NCBI GenBank assembly: GCA_018697195.1
Contig: CM031858.1
Coordinates: forward strand, 76,351,102 to 76,415,101
DNA length: 64,000 nucleotides
Source: Certhia americana
Taxonomy: Eukaryota; Chordata; Aves; Passeriformes; Certhiidae
Direction of reading: 5' to 3'
Positions 37,866-48,461 of this stretch are shown piece by piece. A program made the position numbers and the translations under genes. Every line of letters begins with the position of its first letter. Positions within the stretch are counted from its first letter, which is position 1. A model generated the notes under the pieces. It saw only the letters and a program-made list of their open reading frames with translations, was not told where the DNA came from and did no database searches.

Positions 37866-38195
37866 ATATATCAACCATTGAGGGTATCCATGGGGGTGGA
37901 ACAGGTCACATGGGCCAATGGGGTTTTGAGGATTAGGGGATTTCGAAAAGGGAGGTGCAATCAGGTGCAAGATGGGATTGACAGGGAAGGTTCAGGAACA
38001 AGAGGCAGGGTAACCATGACAGGCAGGGAAAGGGCTGAAAAAAAGGGCTAGTACTAGGGCAGATTGACAAAAGTGGGAGGAACTAAGAACATTCTACAAG
38101 CGTAGGAGGGTACAACTTGGGTAAAATCAACAATGAAGGGGAAACCATTGTAAAAGGAAAATTTACACATTTTAAAATAAATACACACCACAACA

Positions 38196-38209
38196 CCTCC
38201 CCCTTTTTT
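38196..38209 (-). other. Polypurine tract (plus-strand primer site)
   Basis: The minus strand reads AAAAAAGGGGGAGG immediately before the LTR's TG. This is the RNase H-resistant purine primer used for second-strand DNA synthesis in retroviruses. Confidence 0.9.
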
Positions 38210-38251
38210 ATTTGGTTTGAAAAGAAAGAAGCTGGGGAGAGAACTAAGGAC

Positions 38252-39852
38252 TTAAAGTTCAGTCTCAGCTTTTTCCCACCACTTTTTGGGCTTGGTGGCG
38301 GCTGCAGCAGTGATTTCCAAAGCCTTGGTCAGGATTCTTTTTAAGATACTGAATGCATGAAAACCCAAAATAATAACAAAAACAAACCATAGGAAATCTT
38401 TGATAATGGATAACACCCATCCTGACAGTCCCCATTCTTTAAAGACTTTCCCTCATCAGTCTTTGGACTCTTGCTGAATTTTTCCAACCATGTTCTTCAT
38501 TTCTTGGATGAAAGTGTGGATGCTCTGGCTCTTACTTGATAAATTGAAGCAACACATTCCCTGGAATCTTCACATCCATGCCATCTGTGTGTAACAAAAA
38601 GTCAATGGCTGCCCTGTTTTGCAGTCACCTTCCAGGTTATTTCGTCTCCCTCTAGGAGGTTGCTGAGGGTGGTCAAGGTAAGATTTTCCTGCCTTGTCAC
38701 CAAACATTCTAGGTGGCCCAATTCACCTAGAGCCTTGGCTGCTGACACCTAAGGAAGGAAAACTGAGACAGCAGCCCTTTTGGATTTTGCCCAGTGAGTA
38801 ATTTTGGCATCATAGTGTTCATCCAAATGTTTTGCACACCATTTTTGCTTTGCTTTGTTTACTCCAATCCAAAATTTGGGTAATGTTGGATGAGGTCAAG
38901 GACAGCAACCCTAGGGTGCACAGGCCTCTGAGAAGATGAGAGGGTATGCCAGCATATGCCCTGTCACTGCAAATTAGGAATACTCCTCAGTCCAATTACA
39001 AGGGGTAAATACTTTTGGTGGAGGGCATGTCTAATTTTGTCAAGGACTTACACCAATTGGCTGCAGTAAAATGTTTTTGTGTTGTAAAACTGAAGTAAAT
39101 AAATCTTTTTGGTAAGAGGGCTTGTAATCAAATTGAACACAAGAAAAAGCTAGGGAAGAACCTAAAAGTTCAAACTCTTCAGGCTTCATTTCCACCCGTG
39201 ACAAGGTTTCTACCCAGGAAACCACAGGAAAAGGGAGTCGGCAACTGGGAGCCTAAGTTTTTTGGATAGCACGCCGCCCATCCAGTTACTCCTCTGATAG
39301 TATGGTAGGGAGTTCCTAGACTATTGATCTTTCTGTGAACTTCCCTTAAACTTTGAGGGAACTCTGCTGGCTTCAGTGGGATCCTCATCAGGCACACTGA
39401 CAATGGGTCCTCTGTGGCAGCAATTGATAAGCAAAGATGGCCCTGCTTCAGTGCATGGGCAAGGGTGACCACACATTCTTTTGTGGTTGGGGGATGATCC
39501 ATGTTACGATGGACTGGCTGAGGAGAAGAAGAAGAAGCCACAGATGTGCTGACTTCATGTTGGGGGTCTGAAGGGTATTTTCTAAAAAGAAGCAACAATA
39601 TAATACAAGTAAGGGAAAACATTTAAAACTCTTCAAAGGAATCAACTAAAAACTCAAGAGTCAGGGGTAGGTCAAGGCTTGGGTTTCCCACTTCCTTTGC
39701 GTTGATGTCATGAGGAGGCACCTGGGACATCTCTCACTCATGATGGTGAAACTACCTGTTAACCTTCCTTTTTTGGTGGTACAGTCTATGGTCTTACCCA
39801 TTTTGAGGAACCCATCTAAAACCGGAGGGCATGGATATGCACGCATACCCAT
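38252..39852 (-). pseudogene. env: Provirus env remnant (surface and transmembrane subunits)
   Basis: Position between integrase and the polypurine tract marks env, which encodes the envelope glycoprotein for receptor binding and fusion. A 147-codon frame (39622-39179) begins with a hydrophobic leader, MFSLTCIILLLLF, possibly a signal peptide, and is followed by Cys-containing surface-subunit-like sequence. Near the 3' end a decayed transmembrane subunit shows CCFNLS, then a helical heptad-like stretch, a run of about 20 hydrophobic residues centred near 38380 and a short basic tail ending at a stop at 38252-38254. The parts lie in different frames with several stops, so no envelope protein can be made. 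An upstream frame (39852-39661) may be the true N-terminus or the end of pol. Identity rests on position and topology more than on sequence. Confidence 0.65.
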
Positions 39853-40039
39853 GACCCCAGGAAATGAGTTTGAACAGTCCTTGTACCTTCCATGTCTCTG
39901 GATCTTTGATGAGGACTGGCGGCCACTCCTCCAGTTTCAGCTGATGATGTTGTCAGAAATGCTAAATAACTAGAGGGTTCAGATTTTCAAAGCAGCAGTT
40001 TAGAAAGTTCATAGTAAACAGGGCCTTGCAGAGTCTCAT

Positions 40040-42500
40040 TCGTGGAGTGTTGATTCAGACATCGCCCCTTTGTTTCTCTAAGGTCCTCTTTAGCGTTTGA
40101 TGAGTACTTTCTATCACTGCCTGACTTGTGGGGGAATATGGGATCCTCGTGTGAAGTTCAACCCCCCAGTGTTGCAGGAAGTTACTGAACTCCTTGGAGG
40201 TATAAGTTAGACCATTATCAGTTTTGATAACTTTGGGGACCCCCAACGGGGAGATAGCCTGCAGAAGATGTTTGTGGTCTACTCCCCAGTATGGGCTGAG
40301 GTGTAGAACGCACCAGAAAAAGTATCAACCAACATGTGCACGAATTTGAATCTCCCAAATGCAGGGATGTGTGTAACATCGTTCTGCCACTTTTTGCTAT
40401 TGCTAAGTCATCTTGGATTCACACCGAGGATCACATTGATCCTAGTGATGGTAAGGACGACTTCTGGAAGTTAGGGCATGTGGCCACTGTTGCCTTGGCT
40501 TGATCACGCCTCACGTAGAATTGGGGGACCAGTCTTGGCACAATTTAATGAAATTGTTGATGGCTGACTTGGCTTGTTCAAAGATGTTAGGCAAGTCAAC
40601 CAGCTGTACAGAGGCAGCTAGAGCATCTGCTCTGCAATTGCCTTTGGCAATGAAACCTGGGAGGTCGGGTGTCACCTCACATGCATCACATAATATGGTT
40701 GCTCTTGGTGGGAGACTAGATGTATTAGTTTTGAGAGCAAATTGTAGATGGCTGGGTCGGAAACTTCTTTTAAGACCAAATTCTCAGCTCTGGATACTAC
40801 TCCCGCTAGGTAGGGAGTCAGTAATTAGTTTTACTGGTTTCAAAAAGTTCTCAAAGGCCCTCACAACAGCAGCCAACTCAGTGACTTGAGGGGAGCCCTC
40901 AAGTATGGCAATATCAGTCTCCCAGTGCTGAGTTTGAGGGTCTTTCCAAGTCATTACTGACTCGTGAGAGCCCCCAGACATGCCAATGAAAACTGTCAGT
41001 GCTTTAAGAGGTTTGCAACTCTATATTTCTTTTGGAATCAAATAAAATACTGTGGAAAACAACTTATGGCCAGGACAATGAATTGAAGTTTTTCCTGGGA
41101 AACTATCCAGGGAAAATTGCAGCATTTCATTGTGGCAGAGCAACTGCTCCAAAGTCGCATTTGTCGGTTTCCTGGCAGACAATTTGATAGGCATGTGAAT
41201 GCAGGTGAACTCACACCCTGTTAACAGTTGCATCTGGACCCTAGACTTGCTGATCAACTGGGCCATCAATTCCTATGGCCTGGTGACAATTTTGGACGAC
41301 TGATGACCTAGGAACACCTACTTTATGATCAAGAGGGGGTCCTTCTGCTCATTGTCCCCTTGGAAGATGAGTCCATGCAGATGTGTCAGCCTTCCTAGAA
41401 TGATAAAGTTAAACAGGAGTTCCAATCGATAGTGATTGGTTTGCTGGTTAGACAGTGACAACTGTACCTTTTCCAGGTGTTGGGGGTTGGGTTGATTTCT
41501 TATAGAATTTTTTCCCAGAAGTTGNNNNNNNNNNCCTCTCTTTCAATTTTGGAATTATAACAAACCCCAAGGGAAGTTTCCCTTTTCTTTGGTCCCTGTC
41601 TTTCCAAACCAAGACACCAGGGTGTGCTGAGCCTCCTGGGTCAACGTCATCAGAAAGTCCAACAAATTGAAGAGGGGGGCTAGATCCTTTTTTCTGAGCC
41701 CCAGCCAGTTTTAGTTCTGGCCTGACCCAGTTCAAAGACCCTCACAGCTGGTGAAGATCCCCGAAAGTCCTAGGCCTATCATTGATTGACAGCTTTTGGG
41801 GGATTATATACAATTGACAATCACAAGGCCTAGATACCTCCAAGGCGGCAGCCTCTGCACTTTGTCTTGCTGCAACTCAAATCCTGCAGCAGTGAAAGCA
41901 ATGATACTTTCATCAAATACTTGGGAAGTATTTTGTTGTTGGGGGAACACACAAGCACATCATCCATATAATGGAGGATGACAGCTTCCCCCGCCTTGGC
42001 ATGAACCAGGGAGAGTATGTTGGCAACACACCACTGGCAGATGGTCGGGCTGTTCTTCATTCCTTGAGGGAGCACCCGCCAGCGGTAGTGCTTCATGGGA
42101 CCTTCTCTGTTAATGGAGGGAACAGAGAATGCAAACCATGGGGCATCAGCTGGATCTAGAGGAATTTGGAAAAAAAAAAATCTTTGATATCAATGACTGC
42201 TAATTTTGGGGCAGTATTGAAGGGGATGGCATCCCTGGTTGAAGAGATTCCATGTCCTCAATGACTTAATTTGTTTTACGTAAATCATGGAGGAGGCACC
42301 ACTTGTCTTTCTATGGCTTCCTGATGATAAACACTGTGGAGTTACAAGGGCTGTTTGTTTCTACAATATTTCCTTTAGCCAATTGCTCCTCCACTAATTC
42401 AGAGCGCACTTAATTTTTGTTTGTTCAGCAGACACTGTTCTACCCAGATGGGAGAATCAGTTAGCCAATTTAATGGCTGCTACCGAAAATCCTGAGGGGT
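40040..42500 (-). pseudogene. pol: Provirus pol remnant (RT, RNase H, integrase)
   Basis: Reverse transcriptase: a segment around 42200-42400 precedes LPQGMKNSPTICQW, and the catalytic HYMDDVLV lies at about 41970-41950. RNase H: TWKD...SPQVTELAAVVRAFENF...KLITDS at 40950-40810, with the conserved Glu and Asp. Integrase: an N-terminal zinc-binding-like part near 40480-40560, then the catalytic core with Asp at 40378-40380 (NDVTHI), Asp at 40217-40219 (KTDNG) and Glu at 40109-40111. The last two are separated by exactly 35 residues in frame, the DD35E signature. The first Asp is in another frame, so there is an indel between them. Stops and frameshifts occur throughout, and 10 N interrupt the connection region at 41525. 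The gene copied viral RNA into DNA and integrated it; this copy is inactive. Confidence 0.92.
41525..41534. other. Assembly gap (10 N)
   Basis: Ten consecutive N within pol, between the RT thumb and RNase H. The true length is unknown, so frame relations across it cannot be judged. Confidence 0.99.
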
Positions 42501-43210
42501 TTACAGGATCTTAAATTTTACCCCCCACTGGGACGTGGTGTCTCTTCCCCAAAGGGTAAATTTAGAATCTAAAAAGAATAGGTGTACAGAAGCCAAATGC
42601 TCATCAGGTCCCTCAATTTCTACGATGCTCTTCGATCTTTTAATCTTAGATTGGATGCCCTCTATACCCTGGACCTTACCCGCTACAAGTTGCAGCTCCC
42701 AGTGTGACGGTGGAGGAATGACCATCACATCTGACCCCATTGTCCCTTGAAATTGGATGTGATCCCTCTCCTTTTTAAAGCCACACCAGATTAGGTCTTT
42801 GTCTTCTCCCACTGTCTCTTCCCAATAAACAGAGAGGTCCAAATCATCAAAAATCATGTGAGGCAATGGGATGGCCTGGGCAATGACCTGACCTTCTGGT
42901 AGGAAAAAGGGAGGATGGACACATTTTACCAAGAGAATGACTCGCTCCGGATCAGATGACAAAACTCCTGGAGTGATTTTGATCTCATGGGGAGTGTGTT
43001 TCATGTCCCCTACAAGAAACTACTTACAGTTTTTCCATTGAAAATCTGGACGATGTCCAGAATCTAGTAGGAGGTGATGCCAGTCCAGTGTTTTGAATGC
43101 CATTGAATGGGTTAATTTGAGCCTAAAAGGCTCATGTCTGTTTTTTGTGGTCACAATCCCCACAGGTTTCAGGTGAAAGTTCGGCCTCACAGCTCTGGTG
43201 ATGTGGTATC
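42501..43210 (-). pseudogene. pro: Provirus dUTPase-like and protease region
   Basis: The minus-strand frame 43004-42501 begins with HEIKITPGVLSSDPER and LPEGQVIAQAIPLP. These resemble the last conserved motifs of a retroviral dUTPase, the enzyme that removes dUTP and is encoded before protease in betaretroviruses. The second half looks like the aspartic protease that processes Gag-Pol: GSDVMVI after the active-site position and a C-terminal LWGRDTTSQWG, the conserved Gly-Arg-Asp helix. At the catalytic triplet, where Asp-Thr/Ser-Gly is expected, this frame reads Thr-Met-Gly (about 42740), so the catalytic Asp is missing. Upstream of 43004 the dUTPase part continues only with stops. Confidence 0.75.
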
Positions 43211-43309
43211 ATCACGCAGTGTCATTTGTATCATCACGAGGGTCAAGTCCAGGCTCTTCAGCTAGTTTTTTTTGATGGTTGTCTCCTCCCTCTCCCCTTG
43301 AATGTGGGG

Positions 43310-45225
43310 TTAATTTATTTTTATTAGCACAAAATCGTGCTATATGTCCTCCCTCCCACAATGAAAACACTTGAACTTCCCAGCCACACATGGTTTTGGA
43401 GGCATATCAACAGCTGCTACCGTCTTCTTCCTAGTTTCGTATCCTTTGCATTGGTTTCTGGGATTGATGACAGCCTTTTCTATGCATCTTTCTATCAATA
43501 CATCTAGAGTGGGTGGTGGATCAGAGAGCAGTCCTAAAATAATTCTTTTACAAACGTCATTAGAATTTGCTTGTGCAACTTCCAGCACCATGTTTTGCTG
43601 CACCTCACTATCTGGCACTCACATCTCAATTTCTGTGTGCCAGCTATCTATGAAATCCAAGAAAGACTCGGTAGGAGACTGCTTCATTGAAATAAAACTC
43701 TGCATATATTCTTTAGTTGGCATAATTAGGAAGGCTTTCTGCCTTGCAACACCTTGCATGTGCTCCAATACAGGGCAAGGAATTCCCTCCACCTGTTTGG
43801 CCACCAGAGACCAATCCCCTTCGCCAGTGATATGGTCTAGAGTAATATTATATGCAGCTGCTTCAACAGTGCACCCAGGGCTTTGTAGGAGTTCAGGATG
43901 GAGATCCCTAAACAACCTCTTCTGTGTCCCACAGATCATATTCTGAGGGATTGAGGAGACATTGGAATAAATCTTCTGGAAAAATAGATCACTAGGGACC
44001 AGCATATTTGACAAAAAAATGTCTCTTAATAAGCCTTTAAAATATTCACTTTTTTGACCAAACTCTTTCTGGGCCTTGCAAAGCTTTTTTTTTTTTATTT
44101 TGGTAGGAGAGCGGCTCCCACACAGGGTGCTCTCCCCTGTGATTATAAATAACTGGAGCGGCAAAGGGCAGGGCCTCCTCTTCTGGGTTCTGGTCCCTGA
44201 GCCTGTCACTTCTGGCTTCTGAATCATGGGAACTGGAACAAGGGCTGTGGGAACTGGAAGTCAGAAGATGGTGGGTGGAGCTGCACAAGCAAGGGGTGGA
44301 TCCTTGGGTGGAGTCACTGGAGGAGGAGAGGGTTAAGGATGATGTCATAGAGGGAGGAACAACAGATGGAGCAAGAGGAGGAGACATTAAATTAAATGAC
44401 TCAAAGGAAGGGGAGGTACCCGAGGGAAGGGAGGAGTCAGGGGACAGGAAGGGGTTGCGAGGGGAAAGGAGAAATGGACTATGGGGAAAAGAAACACAAG
44501 TGGGGGGCAAAGCCATGTGGCCACCTCCATCTTGTGTTTTTTGGGGGCCATTTTGGGGATCAGAGGAACAGCAAACATTTTGGGAACCAATTTTTAAACC
44601 AGGGGTATTATCAACTGGGAAAGAGGGAGCGGATAGAGGAGTAGGCAAAGAGTCCCTGACAGCTGTCACCCTGCCACCGGGGCAAGGGTACCAGGAAGGT
44701 TGTGGGGAGCCAGGGAGTCAGTGGCAACCCTCCGTTTCTTGGAGGGTTGCTCCCCCCAGCCTACTTGGTGTAGGGGACAAGGGACTGGGACGAGAGGGTA
44801 AAGGAAGAGGGGATTTAGGGAGAACTGGGGGAAAGTGAGCTGGTTGTTTTTCAACTTTTTCTTTCTCAGTATTCCTCTCCTGACTTTTCACCACTGATTG
44901 TATCTTGATGAACAGGGGCAAGAACTTATCCCCGGACAGGTCGTCATTGTTCGCTAAATCTGCCAGTTTTGTGCCTACAGCTCTCCAAAAGCTGACTGTC
45001 TTTATTTCCTCAGGAGACCCATGGAAAGTGAAAAAAAACCCCAGCAAACAAAACGTTTTAACAAACTCATTGAAAGCTTCATCTCCCCTCCCACCAGGGT
45101 ACCTGAAAGTAAGTCAAAAATCTCTCTTTGCTGTACCAAGAATCTCGCACCAATCCTGCCAGTACAGCACCCAATTTTCCCTCCCCCGCAGTAAAAGGAA
45201 AAAACTGAAACAAAAGGGGCCATGA
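43310..45225 (-). pseudogene. gag: Provirus gag remnant (matrix, Pro/Ser-rich region, capsid, nucleocapsid)
   Basis: Matrix-like sequence lies at 45223-44860 (for example VSFWRAVGTKLADLANNDDL). A Pro/Ser-rich spacer follows at 44800-44200, then capsid at 44150-43620 with FGQKSEYFKGLLRDIF and a major-homology-region-like block (QSPTESFLDFIDSWH, about 43690-43640), and a CCHC zinc knuckle beginning CFHCGRE at 43365. Breaks visible: frames change in matrix near 45040; the reading frame shifts at an A12 run (44085-44096) between spacer and capsid; an in-frame TGA sits at 43619-43621; and the zinc knuckle is split by a one-base indel near 43343. Gag forms the virus core. Antisense open frames of 187-191 codons over this gene are by-products of its low stop density. 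Confidence 0.88.
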
Positions 45226-45542
45226 ACCAACCCGAGGTAGGGTGCCCTGTGCAACCTACTATAATGGCTTATTGCCTCGTGCCCCCAGTCCGTTGGGACA
45301 AATGCACCCACACCCTGCTCTGTTTTACCATTACAACTCACTACTTGGAAGTTCCCGGAATACAAAGTTGCAGGAGAGGTCCCCAACCGAGAAGAGGTCC
45401 TGCTGGGCACTGGAGGGTTGCCTCTTCATCCCTGGGAGCCACAGCGACCACAATGTAGGCAAGCTCCCACAGGGACTACAGATGCTCCAGAGGCTTTAAA
45501 TCCTGATCTCAGGGACAGCCTTGTCTGCTGGGGTCTTGAGGG
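45226..45542 (-). other. Provirus 5' leader
   Basis: Untranslated leader between primer site and gag. Packaging and dimer signals normally lie here, but I cannot point to one. A short frame at 45410-45114 runs into gag in another phase. Confidence 0.6.
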
Positions 45543-45560
45543 ACCCCACATTGGGCACCA
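45543..45560 (-). other. Primer-binding site, tRNA-Lys type
   Basis: The minus strand reads TGGTGCCCAATGTGGGGT, two bases after the LTR-end CA. It matches the 3' end of a tRNA-Lys(1,2)-type primer except for a few changes. This is the site where the tRNA anneals to start reverse transcription, and it is typical of betaretroviruses. Confidence 0.85.
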
Positions 45561-45562
45561 GC

Positions 45563-45620
45563 TGATGCAGTGCCAGAGAAAATCCCTGGCTAGCCCTTCC
45601 CTGGACTGTGCCAAGTTTGG
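45563..45620 (-). repeat. Provirus 5' LTR remnant (last 58 bp of U5)
   Basis: The plus strand tgatgcagtgccagagaaaatccctgg...ccaagtttgg matches the end of the 3' LTR (37533-37590) at about 46 of 58 bases by eye. After the shared ccaagtttgg the two sequences have nothing in common, so the rest of the 5' LTR (about 600 bp) has been lost and the provirus has no promoter of its own. Confidence 0.82.
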
Positions 45621-48403
45621 CACAACTCAACAAACCATCTTTCTCTGGTATAAAATGTCTAATCTTTAAACAAACAATTATGGTCAGATATTTACCCAAC
45701 AGATGAACAAAGCCAATATAAAAATAAAGAGAAAATTTCTATTGAAATACAACTTGTGACTCTGTTATTAAACAAGGTGACATGCAATACACGAGTAAGA
45801 AGTGACATGATGGGGAATAAGCCATACAGGAAGTTCAACACTGAGAGTATTTAACATACAACTAAAACATCCTACATGTTTTCATTTTGCATACCATGTA
45901 AATTTTGCTTATTGGGGATAAACATTATCCTGAAATAAAACCTAATGCTTTTAATAATGTACTGATTCAGTTGTTCAATTAATTAATTCCTTAACAGGAA
46001 CATTTCTTCTTGTTAAAGCCTCTCAAAAGTTGCATTTTTTGCATGTAAATCTAAGAATGTGTGCATGCCTTATTTTGTGTAATTACATTAATATGCTGCT
46101 TAATTTGTTTTCCTTGTTGGTTGTTAAAGAATGATGACTCATAAGAAGCAATAGATTATACAAAGGAATAGAAATCCAGTGCAATTTGAGACCTATTTCT
46201 TAATCATTATTTTTAAATGTATTAAACTCCTGTCCTTTTTTGTAATGAGACAAAAAATTCAACTGAACTGTGTAAATTCAGTGAATGTTATCATTTTGAG
46301 TTTCTAGTATTCCTTTTCTTAAGAAATAGTAATTTATATTGCCTTAGACCCTTACTGGCTTCTTGTTTAAAACTTCCACATTAATTTTAGCATTTAGGTT
46401 TATAGGACAGTAATTACCAGGTGAGCACTTTTCCCTTTGGCATAATATTGACCTAATATTGAATCTTAATGAATAGTTCTATGAAATTAAAAAAAAATAA
46501 TAATAATAAAAGAAAAAGAAAAAAAATATTTAAAGTAGAATGACGCAGTATTTATCTTTCTACAGGCTCTATTTGACATGAGGGATTTTTCTTTTTTTTC
46601 CAACAATTATTGCTTTCCAGCAGTGTTGATTGGCCCTGCATCAACTCATATTAACAGAATATGAGCTCTTTAACCTCTACCTACCCACCCTACCCAGTGC
46701 TATTGACAACTTCCCAGGTGACAAAGTCTCCATATGCCTGGCATGTGCAAGCCACTACACTGCCCCTTGGCTGTCACACACTTCACTGCCCTGGCAGAAG
46801 ACTCCTCCAGCCTCTGCATTCTGGTGCTTCCCCTCACTGTGTGCGTTGGAGATACTCTATTTTACAGAGTTTCTTCTCTCAACTGAGTGTCTTGACAGTA
46901 AGACAACAAGCACAGGGTGGTAAACTGAGCACAAAGAATAAGTGGACCAGGGCAGAAAGCTGGCAGGGCAATTAGAGATTAGAAGAGTAAGGATAAGAGG
47001 CAAGGAAATCCAGAGATGAAAAAAACGAAACAAAGACAGAAATATATTGTAATATGGAATGAAGTGAACTTGTCTCCAGGTAATTCCTTCTCTATGCCCA
47101 TGCAGAACCATATGTAATGGTTTTCCATTCTCCCCTAGTTTTTTGGGCTGTTGCATAGATTTTCTTTTCTTTTCTGAAGCTGACTTTCGTATGCACAATA
47201 GTTTCCTACCCCTATAAAATAAAATCAGTCTAGAAGAGAATTTGAAAGATGACTAGAAGTCTATTCGACTCTCTTCAAAAAGCTCACTAAATTAACTGTG
47301 GAAAGTGATGATTTAAAGATACTATCTTTTTTTTTTCAGTCCTATAGAATAGCTGTGTATGGAATGGGAAATTAATGAAGGATGGATGTTGTGGTCAGCA
47401 ATCGCCTCAGGCAATGATGAATCAACATAGAAAGCAGATACATTTTTAATGATATTTTATATTTCCTTATCTGTTTCTTAAATTGACTGTGGAAATTCTT
47501 AGTCCTACAGGAACAATGCAAAAAACAGAAAGAGAGCTGATTCTAAAACTGTCTGAGTCTTCTCATACCAACTGTTTTCTTGTACATATAGTCTATACTC
47601 GTTTCGCCTGTTTTGTAGAATGCTTCCTACAGGGAAATATAACAGTTTTTATTACTAAGACTGATAGCAGGTTGGCCTCCTAGCAAGGTATTGGAAGTAA
47701 AGCTCCATCCTGGACACAGTCATAGATTTTGCTTGGTCTTAAAACTTGCATTCAAGACAGCTGATTTCTGTGTTTTGTGCTGAACGAGAGATGTCATTCA
47801 CCTGTTATTTTAAAGATTTAGTAATTTGATCTTTTAACTAATATAGTGTATCAATCGTGCAGAGGGCCTTTGCACAACATGTATCCAATAACGGGTTTTG
47901 TTTAATTTGCAGCAATTTAAAAAGATTATGTATAGAGGTCAGAAATAGGTATGACTGCATTAAATTCTACCCCAGAGTCTTTTAGCCAAAAGTAGTTAAG
48001 TTGTGCAAGTACACTAATAAATCTTGCAAATTCACCTCTTGATAGCCTCTGTGTTCCTTATTTTCTCACAGCTCAGAAAAGATCAAAATTAAACAAACAC
48101 ATAAACTTCACCACAAAGACAAGAGCACCTTGGCAGAATTTAGGGGCAAACCATTTCTTTCATTCAGCCATTGGATGCCAGCAGAGGTCACTGAGCACAA
48201 GATGTCCTGTTGCTGATCAGGATGCTTAATTTTTCTGTAAAATTTCAATTCCCTGATTGATTTTTCAGTTCATACACATAGTAGTATTACTGTAGAGTTA
48301 ACCATACAGATCAAACAAAGGATGAAAAGAGATGATGCGCTGGGATATATCATTTGACGACAGTTGGGACTGTTCAGTGACAAAGATGCTCTAATGAATT
48401 AAT

Positions 48404-48461
48404 TATATCTACAATATAGTAAACATGAGTTTTATATCTACAGAATGGTAAATGTGAGTTT
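48404..48461. repeat. 29-bp tandem duplication
   Basis: Two adjacent 29-bp units beginning tatatctaca and ending gagttt (48404-48432 and 48433-48461) differ at a few bases. A third partial unit ends at about 48474. Confidence 0.8.

Larger units (their letters stand above)
37533..38195 (-). repeat. Provirus 3' LTR (663 bp)
   Basis: On the minus strand it starts TGTTGTGGTGTG directly after the polypurine tract and ends CACTGCAACA; the ends TGTTG/CAACA are inverted repeats. A TATA box candidate lies at 37860-37865, CCAAT-like motifs on both strands near 37830 and 37916, and the poly(A) signal at 37742-37747. About 210 bp of R-U5 follow the signal. It is the only complete LTR of this provirus. 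Confidence 0.9.
37533..45620 (-). mobile_element. Betaretrovirus-like (ERVK) provirus, degraded
   Basis: An endogenous retrovirus of about 8.1 kb on the minus strand. In transcription order it has a remnant of the 5' LTR, a Lys-type primer-binding site, a leader, gag, dUTPase-protease, pol (RT with YMDD, RNase H, integrase), env, a polypurine tract and a complete 3' LTR. A dUTPase-like segment ahead of protease plus a Lys primer site is the betaretrovirus pattern. All genes carry stops or frameshifts, the 5' LTR is nearly deleted, and pol contains an N gap, so it is a fossil. The left flank before the 3' LTR is aaccat; no partner duplication can be tested because the other end is lost. Confidence 0.93.

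Noticed and set aside
43371..43946. 191-codon plus-strand open frame opposite gag
   Set aside because: It is the antisense of gag capsid and nucleocapsid; composition mirrors the minus strand and no domain is seen.
44275..44838. 187-codon plus-strand open frame rich in Gly, Glu and Arg
   Set aside because: It is the reverse of the Pro/Ser-rich gag spacer, where C/T-rich coding gives a purine-rich stop-poor antisense strand.
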